Shown one piece after another: positions 11,836-22,673 of a DNA stretch of 64,000 nucleotides. The notes beneath the pieces were generated by a model, which searched no databases, had not been told where the DNA came from, and worked only from the letters and a program-made list of their open reading frames with translations. Location of the stretch: the NCBI RefSeq assembly GCF_000003815.2, contig NC_049985.1, positions 25,829,104 through 25,893,103 of the forward strand. Reading direction: 5' to 3'. The first letter of the stretch is position 1. The number at the start of each line of letters is the position of its first letter. This stretch comes from Branchiostoma floridae (Eukaryota > Chordata > Leptocardii > Amphioxiformes > Branchiostomatidae). The position numbers and the translations under genes were made by a program.

Positions 11836-11935
11836 TGTGTGTTTGTGTGTGGGGGGGGGGGGGCGTGTCTGTGTGTGTGTGTTTTCGGCGAAAGGTAATT
11901 AATTTCCGTTGCCGATAACAGACGTTACAACAGTA
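10245..11935. repeat. Right arm of the ~1.65 kb inverted duplication
   Basis: Reverse complement counterpart of 3975-5610. Shared landmarks include GGAATTTCCTCC at about 10458, the repeat units, the tail exon with donor, the GT/CA microsatellite (about 11800-11882) and the CCGTTGCCGATAACA segment. Arm ends were judged by eye and are approximate. Confidence 0.75.
10614..11680 (+). pseudogene. Unknown basic repeat protein, right copy, frame-broken
   Basis: Inverted second copy of the 4485-5231 gene. It starts MTENIDAMDRGTKMSGDLEG and retains the same tail (DDELDQLYDSRKATG) and the GTATGT donor at about 11674. It has six repeat units instead of four. Units 2 to 5 carry an extra 4 nt (CAGCTAGCGCCCGG instead of CAGCGCCCGG, at about 10861, 11009, 11157 and 11305), giving 148-bp units that shift the frame. 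The first and last junctions lack it. The open frame stops at about 10904. A possible next exon follows an ATCTTTCAG acceptor at 11980. Whether any product is made is unknown. Confidence 0.5.
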
Positions 11936-12119
11936 CACTTTTCCCTTTTTCCTTTATGGATTTGTTGGCTACATCTTTCAGGACTAAGGAGAAGTACGCA
12001 AAACTATGGACGTTTAGAAACAGGGCAGCTTTCAAGATTACGTCAAGTCAAATACTGTTAAGATTTTCTCCGGCGAGACTGGTTCCAAAGGGCAGTAAAC
12101 GGTCCCTTTTAATGAATGA

Positions 12120-12800
12120 ATGAGAGACCTTTATTGTACATTCATGCCTCGACGGGCTAGGTACAGGTCACTGATAACAGACATAACTGATGACAGACAT
12201 TAAAAATATATGCAAAAACATCAAGATACAATTTAACTAGTTGAGGGTACTAAGCTAACAGGATGGTCGACGTCTTCTCGCTTCTTTGTACAGGTGTAGA
12301 TATAGGAACAAATAATGTTTGATATACAGGGTTTGTCTAGACACATCAAAAATAGAAATTTATCCGTTGCATTAAGATGTTCAAAATATGGGAACTCTTT
12401 TCTGATATATTCATAAAGCACAATCCGTTCATTATGGTACAGTTTACAGTGTAAAATAAAATGCTGTTCATCTTCTACATGTTGTAGATCACAAAATTAA
12501 TGTGTTCCTTTAGAGAGTGTCTTTGTGGCGCAACGGCTAGAATGTTGGAATCAGAATCAGTAAGTCCTGAGTTCGATACTCGCCATGCCCCTGCCCCCAT
12601 GACGGTGGAGCGATGCCCACCGAGCCTCACGGCTAAATCTGTCTAAAGGTGCCAAAAAACACCTACGAATTTGGTGCTGCCAGTCTGTCAACATCTGTAC
12701 ACTTGCCACTAAGACCCGTGAATTTTTTTTAGAGAGTCAGTCAAGTGTAGAATGTCATAAAAATGGCAATTTTTGTCTTACATGATGGTATTGGATATTA
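12120..12800 (-). mobile_element. LINE-like 3' fragment (minus), split by a SINE
   Basis: Minus-strand reading gives VEDEQHFILHCKLYHNER followed by a Cys/Ile-rich tail. This is the C-terminal Cys/His segment also present at 23640-24240 and 62105-62595. A poly(A) signal (AATAAA as TTTATT at 12130) and a short ATTCATTC tail mark the 3' end. The SINE at 12518-12727 interrupts it. Only the end of the ORF is present. Confidence 0.55.
12518..12727 (+). mobile_element. tRNA-derived SINE with target-site duplication
   Basis: Pol III-like boxes: A box GTGGCGCAACGG (12524-12535) and B box GAGTTCGATAC (about 12570), then a tRNA-unrelated body and a T-rich end. Flanked by the direct repeat TTTAGAGAGT at 12508-12517 and 12728-12737, which proves insertion here. 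Confidence 0.8.
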
Positions 12801-13773
12801 AAGGGGTATTCCACCGCAGAAGGGAGTGTTATTTTCCAATAGATAATGTATCAATAGATATATAATCAGCCGACCTTTGGTGGAATTCCACTTGTGGTGC
12901 ATTACGCAATGTGTGTTTGTAAAACAAAATGACACTCACTAAACCCATGCAGACCCTACGCGTGTAGACACTTCTTTTATCGTGAAAATGTTCGGCATAA
13001 ATGAGGGGCGCCGCTAAGCATAACAAGAAGGTCAGTTGTTCACAAGATATGAAAGAACACACAATAGACATGTTTTTCTTTGCGCCACTGAAATTAATTT
13101 TGTTTGAATCTAAGCCAGCCGTTGTCATTCACATTGTATTCAGCTACAGGCTGAGATTGATTAATTTATTTAGAGGGCACTCTGGGAGTTTTGTAGAAAT
13201 CTGAATGCTTTTTATTCGCGTTGCGCTAATGGGTACTAATGGTAACGTATAAACTGAAGTAGAATACATTTGTCCCTTCCTAGAATTAATATCTTTCGGA
13301 AAATATCGTCCTTCAAAATGCCCGAAGTTAGCGATCGTACGTCGATTGCCCACCTATGTAACCACCTCCTTAGTAGTCTGGTCACCCAGGGTAGTGATTA
13401 GATGAATTGTTAAATATCATGTCCTTGGAGGAATAAATCTGTGCATAAATCCTTGCATAACCATTTTGTAACAAACACGTGACCGGCACTGCGCCCGAGT
13501 CTTATGCATACCCATAATCATATATATGCATGTCGGGCACAGGACATGAATTATTTAAAGTACGAACGCCCACAACGAAAAACACAAAGTACTGTTCCTG
13601 CGCGCAGGGGAGGAAATGGTTTGTGTGGGCAACGAAAGTTGTCGTTGTGCGTCCCAGTAGTTCCACACAGCCTTTTCATGCCCAGCTGTATTTCTGTGCA
13701 TCGTTCCGTAAATACAACTTGGCAATTGCATGAATCATCTGACATATTCCAGTAACATCATAAGTTTGTCTCT
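12801..13773. other. Non-coding spacer
   Basis: 12950-13020 is a diverged inverted relative of 7200-7300. Several short open frames occur but none has splice context or recognisable content. The missing first exon(s) of the 14153 gene could lie here but could not be identified. Confidence 0.35.
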
Positions 13774-14117
13774 TAAGCTAAGGGCACAACCCGCCGTCCG
13801 TACGTTTTTTTTGGAGGCCACGTCCACCACGTATTTTTGAAAACGTTCAGTCTGTACAGGGTATACGTAGGCGCGTTGCACGTACTGGCACGTACGGGAG
13901 GCGAATCCGCAGCCCGATGGCACGCAAAGTGTTGCCTGCACGTAAAGTTCTACGGCGTGTCTGCGTGCTCCAAAATCCGTCGGATTCCGATCCCTACGAG
14001 GTCGTACGGAGGCGGTACTTACCACTTGCAGATCCAAAAAGATTGCCCATGTTTTGGCACGTAGTCAGCACGTATTTGCACGTACGGCGGGTTGTGCCCT
14101 TATATACTAGCTTTAGC
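13774..14117. mobile_element. MITE, GGGCACAACCCGCCG termini (copy B)
   Basis: Left TAAGCTAAGGGCACAACCCG, right GTACGGCGGGTTGTGCCCTTA. Same family and length as copy A at 8884-9236. It sits just 35 nt upstream of the first visible exon of the Tyr-motif receptor gene, inside its intron. Confidence 0.72.
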
Positions 14118-14152
14118 TTTGGTCGCGCCATTACCTATCCTTGATATTTCAG

Positions 14153-16584
14153 TGTCTCGGCCCGCTGTGGTTCGACCGAAGGAACGAACACCTCATCCGG
14201 CCAATGCACCCTGCCGCCCGCCGGACCCGCTGTACGTCAGACGGGTGGGACAGAGGTTCTGGTCCACAAAACGGATCCTCGACTGGCAGAGACAGGCACT
14301 GCGTGCAAGGCCAAGGGAAGATCCAGGCGCAGTTTTGAAGCCTGTTATAGAATATGGCGAGGACGCTGTCCTTGACTATGCCGGAAACGGAGAAGCTGAA
14401 TTCCCAAACCATGACAACACGAATTATGAGAACAATAGGGAGCACGCGCACTACGAGAACGATAGAGAACATGCACAAAACAGGAACAATAGAGGACAGT
14501 CACACGCACATTACGAAAATGATAGAGGACACGTGCACTACGAGAATGATAGAGAACACGCACATAACAGGAACGATAGAGAACACGCACATTACGAGAA
14601 CGATAGAGAACACGCACAAAACAGGAACAATAGAGGACAGTCACACACACATTACGAAAATGATAGAGGACACGTGCACTACGAGAACGATAGAGAACAC
14701 TCACACAACAGGAACGATAGAGGACACACACATTACGAGAATGATAGAGGACACAAGCACTACGAGAATGATAGAGGACACGCACATAACAGGAACGATA
14801 GAGAACACGCACATTACGAGAACGATAGAGAACACGCACTTTACGAGAACGATAGAGAACACGCACATTACGAGAACGATAGAGAACACAAATATTACCA
14901 GTACGATAAAAATCACGCACATTACGAGAATGATAGTGAACACAAATATTACCAGTACGATAAAAACCACGCACATTACGAGAATGATAGAGAACACAAA
15001 TATTACCAGTACGATAAAAATCACACACATTACGAGAATGATAGAGAACACAAATATTACCAGTACGATAAAAATCACGCACATTACGAGAACGATAGAG
15101 AACACGCACACAATTACGAGAACGATAGAGAACACGCACATAATTACGAGAACGATAGAGAACACGCACACAATTACGAGAACGATAGAGAACACGCACA
15201 TGATTACGAGAATGATAGAGAACACGCACATAATTACGAGAACGATAGAGAACACACACATAATTACGAGAACGATAGAGAACACGAACATCATTACGAG
15301 AATGATGACGAACAGTCCAATCTATCAACCCACGTTTATGCTGATTTAGACCCTGACTTTCTGGCAGCTCAAGACGCGATCCGAAATGCCTCTGCTCAGC
15401 CGTTCTATGAGATGGACATCTCCCCCGCTGATGATGAACAAGAACAACCATTTTACAAGATGGACGTCACCACTGCCAAAGACAAGCTACAAGAAGAGCA
15501 GCCCTTTTACGAGATGGATGTTGTCTCAGCAGCCGATGGTGACAAAGAAGAACAGCCTTTTTACCAGATGGACGACACTCGACTGGACAAGTCAGCCTCA
15601 TCAAGTAACGTGTACGCCGATTTGGATCCCGAGTTTGTCGCCGCTCAAGATGAAGCTTGTAGGAGACACCGGGTCAGGGAACAGAACAGAGGTGAGTTAT
15701 AAGTTAGAACACGATACCAAGTGCGCACATATAATTTAGTTTAAGGCCATTCTTTGTCTATTGTATCTGCCAGGGCCTTATAGGACCTTTCACTCCCCCT
15801 CCACCCCCTAACTAGTACCTTGACCATGCATGACAGCCATCTTCGATACCGAAGGACTACCCAGAAGACTACAATGTACATTTATGCAATTTGAACTGGC
15901 TTATAGTTTCATACCAGTGCCATTCACATAACTATAAGTTTCCTAAGGTTGGTACACAAATTATAATGCAGTTACTTACTGCACAACCAAAGGCATTCAC
16001 CTGGCACATTTTAGGAATTCATTCTACCAGTTTCTTTCATGTCTCTAGGACAATGCTAATTGATTCTACTCTACCCTGAGGACGGTAGCACATTGATATA
16101 AACGCTGGAGTCCTACAATCATCCCTGTCTGTCTGTGTTGCTTCACAGGAGCTGATAATGACGACACGAGGTGCAGTCAGAACTGCCGCGTATTCTCCAG
16201 GTCCCGTCTAGGGTGCGTGGTGGCTGTCTGCGTTGGTGTCATCTTTGCCGCTATTGCGACAACTGCGGTCAGCGTAGTCTTTAACCGCTCTGACGACTTG
16301 GTAAGGTTTCCCATTTATATCAGCTGTCATTCATTCATATCACTCTGTCTTTCTTTCTTTCTTTCTTTCTCTGTGCTTCTGTATATACCACCCTCTGTCT
16401 CACACATTCACTCAATGTAAATACACGATCACACACATGAGCACATAAACAAATATGAACACACACACACGATCTACAAGCACGCACACACACACACGAA
16501 CACACACACACGAACACACACACACTCGAACACACATATTCACATACACGCACGTATGCACACACACACACACTAACACACACA

Positions 16585-16616
<32 letters not shown>

Positions 16617-18644
16617 TACACACAAACACACGCACATGCACAAACATACACACACAAACACACAGACACACACACACATACACACAAACACACACACACA
16701 AACACGCACATACACACGTGACACAGACACACACAGACACACACATACACACCTCAAGTGAATGACTCTTCTCATTGTCATCATGACATGAGGCAAATGA
16801 TTCTATTGTGTTTGTCACCAGATGAGCCAGAAAACACTTCCAACGACCGCGACAATGACGTCACTACAACTGCCGGTCACAACACCGACTACATCATCAT
16901 CCTCGCCGCATACACCGACTACAGAGGGAACAGGTAAGCATGAACAGAATGTTTTGTACGAATAAAAGTTTAACGTTACTTTGAGAATTTGCACAGCAGT
17001 AATAGAGCGTTCTCACATGACGTCACCGCTGTGCTCATCGCCATGTTGATGTCCCTATTTGAATTTCAGTGAATCATAGCTCTGGTGTTTTAGGATAATT
17101 GCTTTTCTGGAACTCTTCATTGCAAATACCACTGTCATATCTCTACACAAAAAAAGAAAATATCAGAAGGATGGTTGCAGATAAAACAAAAGATGTGTGT
17201 ATTTTCTAAAGTAACTGTTAGCACTGTTAGTCTTTTCAGTCCGATGTCAACTTTGCCCGTGTGATGATAGTCTGAAGCTAGCACTTTTCATTTCTAACAG
17301 GTTGTCCGGAGTTGATACGCTGTCCGGAGCTACAATGTGGCTTGTAGCATACGAGGTTGCATGTTGCTACATGTGTTTAATGAATAATGACACTGCCCCC
17401 CCTCCCCCTCCTCATATACCAGTAACGTACTTGCCTGCTGGCATGCCGGAATCAAAATGCATGGCTCGGAGTTTGGATTGAGGATGAATATTGATTGTGG
17501 TTGTACAGTTCTCCTACGCAGATTCGAACCATAGATGAGAGAACGTGGGTTCGTCTCTGTGTATAGTAGAATGAGGTTGTAAGAAAAGTATTCCCCTCCT
17601 TTTCTTGCAGATTGGCAAACCGAGTGGGCCTTGTACATCAGAGAGTACTTTGGAGAAAACAGCGATGGCGCCACAGCCCTGGAGGAACGTTATGCTGGAA
17701 ACGATGTCGTGATGTCCCTGTTACAAGACAGGTACTTCTGGCCCTGGGTGTGTCGGTACTGGGCTCTGGACAGGAGTCTCCCATGCACCTTAGCCCAGGC
17801 TGTTGCCTTCTGCGTCAATACTGGTACTTCAAACGAGTACATGGCGTCACATGGCTTCTCAGCGTACAGTGAGTTCTTTTCCATCGTGCGTAACGCCTTG
17901 GAGGCACTGCAGAACGTGACAACAAGCACAGGTAGTGAGCTAATATGTATTCCCGCTGTGTTATCCCTACCATCTAAACACACTCTGTCAGATAATGATG
18001 TTACGGCTCTGGTTACCCTTTTCCCATATCTGGAAGGTACGGGAACGCTCTTGATGGTGAACTGCAACATTTCAGCAAAGGCGGCAACATCAATGGCTGA
18101 ACATCTTCACCACCTGAGGACTCTGACACATATTTCTCTTCAAAACAATAAGATTGGAGACGATGGCGTCAGAGCGATTGCAGAGAAATTTTCCCACCTG
18201 AAAAAACTGAGAGCTCTAGACATTACAAACAATGAGATAACCGAGGTGGGAGGAGAAGCCATGGCAAAGAGTTTGGTTCACCTGCAGGAGCTACAGAAAC
18301 TCTTCTTGTCGGACATCGCGCTGGCTCTCAGTCTCTCCTCACTGGCAAAGGCTTTTGTCAACATGTCGAGACTGGAGCATGTCAAGTTTGACGTGACGTG
18401 TAGAGCCGCGTCATTCCGCATGGCGGCGCAACAAGCACGTGCCGCCGTCCACACGATTGCAGGACAGGTCAATCGCAGGGCCGGTCGCACTACGTATACC
18501 CTGTACGACGGTTCTCGTGCAGGCGACACGCAGGAACTGGCATGGCAACGAGTCAAACAGGAACTGCAAACGGGAAAATTGTTACAGATTTTAAGGGGAC
18601 GGTTGTCAGTGTCTTTACGAATCAGGTCGTTGCTATTAACGTAA
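14153..18644 (+). CDS. Type II membrane protein: Tyr-motif array tail, TM, Ser/Thr stalk, LRR ectodomain (5' end missing)
   Basis: Four exons in consistent phase: 14153-15691, 16149-16300, 16822-16933, 17611-18644 (TGA). Exon 1 shown is not the first: it opens after a TTGATATTTCAG acceptor with no early Met, so one or more upstream exons are unidentified. It encodes a Pro/Arg-rich start, the YENDREH-type array (14420-15315) and a block of VYADLDP and PFYxMD motifs. The next exon gives basic FSRSRLG then one hydrophobic span (GCVVAVCVGVIFAAIATTAV). The third is a Thr/Ser/Pro stalk (LPVTTPTTSSSSPHTPTT), likely O-glycosylated. The last has an unrecognised ~110-residue Trp/Cys-containing domain (EWALYIREYFGENSDG), then about four ribonuclease-inhibitor-type LRRs (LTHISLQNNKIGDDGVRAIA, LRALDITNNEITEVGGEAMA). 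Arginines before the span and the stalk after it argue for N-in, C-out. Lancelet type II C-type lectins have a similar build (from memory). Function unknown; a receptor role is inference. Confidence 0.75.
14420..15315 (+). repeat. Coding minisatellite (27-33 bp units) encoding 23 Tyr-Glu-Asn motifs
   Basis: Tandem units of the form TACGAGAACGATAGAGAA plus a short His codon spacer. Translated in the gene frame they give 23 YEN motifs (mostly YENDREH or YENDRGH) spaced by HAH, HTH, HVH or HAHN. Interspersed are NRNDREH units (Tyr to Arg), NRNNRGQSH units and four KYYQYDKNH units. The last seven units are regular 33-mers with NYENDREHAH. The frame stays open through all units, which argues for selection on the protein. 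Alternative-frame and antisense open frames over the same DNA are by-products of the repeat. Confidence 0.85.
16440..16755. repeat. CA microsatellite in receptor intron
   Basis: Imperfect (CA)n of about 300 bp in the intron between the TM and stalk exons. The long Cys/Val open frames on the minus strand are artefacts. Confidence 0.9.
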
Positions 18645-19430
18645 TTGGACAGGTACATTAGTGATGCGGGAAATACATCCTCCTAACGCCCGGTCCCGAA
18701 CGGCATTAGCCTATGGGGCACTGCTATTTCATGCCCTATCAGTGGTTATCATGATTGTCGCCACAAACCAGCTGTCAACCAATCAGAGAAAAGGCTTTTC
18801 TTGGGCTTTGTTGTCGCAGGCTGTCTCGCAAAGGCCGCTGGGAAGCTATCAGCCAATCATGTTACGTATCACATGGCTCCACCCTCCTACGCCCAATCCC
18901 AACGGCTGACTGCCCATATAAGGGCAAGCTCATTAGTATTTATAGGTAGGGCGGTCCCTAACTGGTCTGAGTGCACAAGGTAGCAGCGGTAAACACAAGG
19001 AGTTTTGACACGACTTTGGTCCCTCTGCGTAGGAGAATGGGGAAATAGTGTATTGGGGTATGACATGCGATGGTATGACTTAAACATTTGGTTAATGTAA
19101 CTAAAAATGGGAAAAATCAATAGATATAAATCATTCAAATGGATGCCTTATTTCCTCATTTGCATAATAAATGATAAAATAGTATAGTACCAAAATGATT
19201 AATGAACTTCACTTGTGGTATTTGGGCGTTAACTAAAGATGAACGTCATTAGACATAAATCAAGCAAATTTGGGTCTCATTTGCATAATTAATGTGGTCT
19301 GGAAAATGCCACAAAGCCTTTTTTCCTTTCACAATTTGGACTACTTGTGTTATTTGGTAAAGAATATGCAAATGTGACCTAATTGCATAATCAATCCAAA
19401 AAACTTTTGAATACGTCAACTGTAAATGTC
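18645..19430. other. Receptor 3' flank
   Basis: 3' UTR and spacer. The first AATAAA-like hexamer (CATAATAAATG) is at about 19166. Several ATTTGCATAAT octamer-type motifs (19157, 19278) mark repeat-derived sequence. Confidence 0.35.
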
Positions 19431-19436
19431 AATTAG

Positions 19437-19614
19437 TCTCCAAGCAGACCCAACGGTGCCTTAGAGATAGTATCAAAGCTGGCCAGGGACTTAGTATAGC
19501 GGCACCGGTGCCCGTTTGACTCCCTTAGCCGGCTATCTCCCTTTGGCCGGCTATATTCCTTTGCCAGCTTTAATATATTATCTCTAAGGCACCGATGGGT
19601 CTGCTTGGAGACTA
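19437..19614. mobile_element. MITE with TCTCCAAGCAGACC termini
   Basis: Left GTCTCCAAGCAGACCCA then GGTGCCTTAGAGATA; right is the reverse complement, ending GGGTCTGCTTGGAGAC. About 178 bp. Diverged relatives lie in NUMA1 intron 6 (29445-29632) and intron 30 (58262-58430). Confidence 0.75.
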
Positions 19615-20470
19615 AATGTATTGGTATCATATATCACAAAGGTATGAGGTCACGGAACTCTAGTTTGTACTTAGTTTGAACAGCTGTCAAATTTACAATA
19701 TGTACCAGATTTTGCTTAATCTTTAAAAAATCACCACTACCATTCCACCAAAATGATAAAAAAATTTGTCGTAAACTGAGAAAAATATGAACTCAAGTTT
19801 TATTATTACCTTCACATCGAAGCCTTTGAGATGCGCGAGTAAGATTTGCTCGACCATCGTGGAATGAACGTTCGTCGATTCTTTCATGATGTAAAATTCC
19901 TGTGAAGAATTTTGATCATATTTTACTTTTCCGATCACGAGTGTTAGCCGCACCTTGTTTGTCTCGCACGCTAAATTGGCGTTTCTGAATATTGAATCAT
20001 GTTGAAAATCAAAATTTAAGTGGTGTCATGTAATTGGAAACCAAGTCTTGGGGAACACATACAAGTCATTTGATACAAACATGTCACAGGACATAAAAAA
20101 GTGAACATTTTGTCACGTGTAGGGACCAATCAGCGCCTGCGTCCAAAATTTGGACGATGGTCCGCGTTCCCAGACGGAAACACAGAGAAGCGACTGTATT
20201 ATTATAGTAGTGTATAATGAATGTCAGAGCTCGAAGCGACTATATAGTATATAATGAACGCCGGAGCGAATTACTTTCCGGATGGTACCCAGGCTAGAAC
20301 GGGACATGATTGGTGTCAATCATCCTCCTGCCTGTGATCTTCAGCAAACCATATATATAAATTTCATATAGTATCATCAAGAATTTAAATGCCATTGTAA
20401 TAAAGAATTCATCTTTATATCAATATGCTGTTCATACAATGGATGATTGTATCTTAAAAAATATCTATCC
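19615..20470. other. Spacer with an interspersed repeat end
   Basis: 20185-20300 (GCGACTATATAGTATATAATG, GAGCGAATTACTTTCCGG, ATGGTACCCAGGCTA) has an inverted relative at 61315-61415, indicating a dispersed element. Nothing coding recognised. Confidence 0.45.
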
Positions 20471-20479
20471 AACAAGCAG

Positions 20480-21200
20480 AAAAAAACACCTTTGACTAAC
20501 TTACACAGGTCACAATGTTGAAAATCCAATCATTTACTACATGTCAACATTGCATCATATATGATACTTTCACATGATTTATGCAAATAAGGGACTCATT
20601 CGCATAATCAGTATCTGCTTGTCTTGCACCTGCCACAAAAACATTTGAGTCCTATAGTGGAATACACTGTATATAGAATTTCCTCATTGGATACGTAAAT
20701 TATGTCTTAATTTGCATAATTTACACTTAGTTATGTACATCGATATCTCTGCATACTAAATATAATGGAAATCCATCGTTCCTATGGACCGTTATGCTCC
20801 TTGGAAGACTTTGACAAAAACGCCCCTGCAGTTCTAGAGCAAGCTGCTAGGGGGCCCAAATACATACCACTTATCCCTTACATCACAAGCTATCTGTCAT
20901 CAAAAACATCAAGACCATAGCATGTCCAGGTCAAAAGTTCTGCTGCAGTACCAAGACCACATACCAGGGGGCCAAAATTGACATTGACCTTTGTCTTCCC
21001 AATACTTCCTACATACTAAATATCTTTTTGAAATCTCATCAAAATAATCCATTCGATGCTTTTCTTGAATTATGTTGTTCATCCACACAAAGAAACATAG
21101 AAACAAAGGCTAGGCCACACCAATTTTATTTGTTGCTTCTCATATTCTCCTTTCCCTTTTTTGTTAAAAAATTAATTCCTGAGGAAAAAAGAATTTTGCT
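20480..21200 (+). mobile_element. Octamer-bearing element, partial copy
   Basis: Shares ACTTACACAGGTCACAATGTTG with 865-890 and the TTCTGCTGCAGTACC phrase with 9263 and 25084. It carries ATGCAAAT-type motifs. Class unknown. Confidence 0.45.
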
Positions 21201-21417
21201 AGAATTACCATTCAGAGCCACATACACACAATTTCAGTAAAAAATGTCTTTTCTTCAGAAAGTAACAAATCAAAGGAAGGATTCATTGTAGTGTACTATA
21301 AAACGTGCCAACAATGAAAACACTGAAACATTGTTGTTGTTGTCCTTTATTTTTTGGCTAGACGTCGTCTCTTGAAAGATGTAAAAAAGAGCTGGATAGT
21401 ACGTAAACATTTACATA

Positions 21418-22517
21418 ACTAGAGTTCGGGGACCTCATACCTCCATGAAATATTTATTGCTTTTTGTGGATGGTATGTATGTTTATAGTCGGTTGTATTT
21501 GAGAGTAATGGTTATATAATATAAATGTTATGGGAAAGTAGTGGTGTATTTATTTAATGACACAGAGGATGTACATCTGATTAGTAATTATCAAAATGTG
21601 ACACTTAATTGTGTAATGTGCGTTTAAGAGGTCGACGGCATATGGTAGCGTGGTGTTCCTTAAGCTTGATGTTTGGCATTTAAAATGTCTAAGGTTGTCA
21701 GCATTATTGAGGTTCGACTATGTGCCTCAGAGCTGTGTGGTGGGAGGAAGTTGGGAAACTCAGAAAGAAGAAGGGATGTGGCCAACTTTAGTCAGATTTG
21801 ATTTTCCACCAATATGTCATAACATCAGCTGTTCACACGGCACAAAAACGAGATGCACACTTTCCTCTGACAGCCCTACACCAACTGTAAGATGAATACT
21901 TGGCGCCAACCCCGTCTGCTAAAAAAGAAGTACCATTGGCTATGAAAGAGACAACTAACAACTGCCCCTTATCGTAACAAAATCAGAACATCTGTATCGC
22001 CCATAAAACTTGTGACACCCAACCCAGATGAGAGGACCTAATGGCATTTTAATCACCATGTCACTCAAATCAGCAGTACAGTATGTGAGACATCCATACC
22101 TGTTAAGCATTATCGTTAAATGTACCTCAACTTCTTACAATTATACTTACGCTTCACATCTCCATGATATCCTAAGCAGACATAAATAAAACTAATTATC
22201 ATATTAAAAAAACTCGGGGTTCCCCAAACAGCTGTCACCTCACCATCTGCTTGGAGCTAAGCCCATTAACAAACACAGAAAGCACGATGCCTGTACCAAT
22301 ATATCTCAAATATAGGGGTGATTTCTGATATTATTACATCGATTATAACGACAGATACGGCTCCCAAAATCTCATCGATTCGAGCTTTCATCACACCCCA
22401 CCAACACAACAAGTATGAAACCAATCCATCCAGCCGTTCTTGAGTAATCATCTACACAGACAGAGACACATAACAGAAAATATAACCTCCATTCCATGAC
22501 ATTTCATGGAGGTAATA
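21418..22517 (+). mobile_element. GAGTTCGGGGACC element, ~1.1 kb copy
   Basis: Starts ACTAGAGTTCGGGGACCTC and ends ATTTCATGGAGGTAATAAG. It has one copy of the unit that is repeated four times at 2126-3155. No protein recognised. Confidence 0.55.
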
Positions 22518-22673
22518 AGTAGTGTTAGATAAAAAATCAATGGGGGTTGTTGAACTCCCGGGCCCGCTGAAACGCAACACCTCTCTGACTAACGTTATGT
22601 TGACTGCAAAACTAATGTGTCTCGCTAAATATCGCTGCTACGTTCCCTCTACTACTCTTGATACGAGGGGCAT

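Noticed and set aside
3975-11935. Whole inverted block as one large transposon with the arms as termini
   Set aside because: Arms differ in repeat number and microsatellite length, no sharp ends or target duplication were found, and the spacer has no transposase.
11981-12122. Second exon for the right repeat-protein copy after ATCTTTCAG
   Set aside because: It would give about 24 or 45 more residues depending on phase, but no matching exon exists beside the left copy, so support is too thin.
14345-15451. Open frames of 368, 331 and 197 codons in other frames and antisense over the YENDREH repeat
   Set aside because: They follow from the in-frame repeat period. Only the frame that links by phase to the TM, stalk and LRR exons is supported.
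14153-18644. Reading the LRR gene as a cytosolic NLR
   Set aside because: No NACHT motifs anywhere and a clear membrane span with a Ser/Thr stalk precede the LRRs.
18920-18990. CATATAAGGGC and TATTTATAGG as promoter of another gene
   Set aside because: No open frame or exon follows before the repeats at 19437; A/T motifs alone are not enough.
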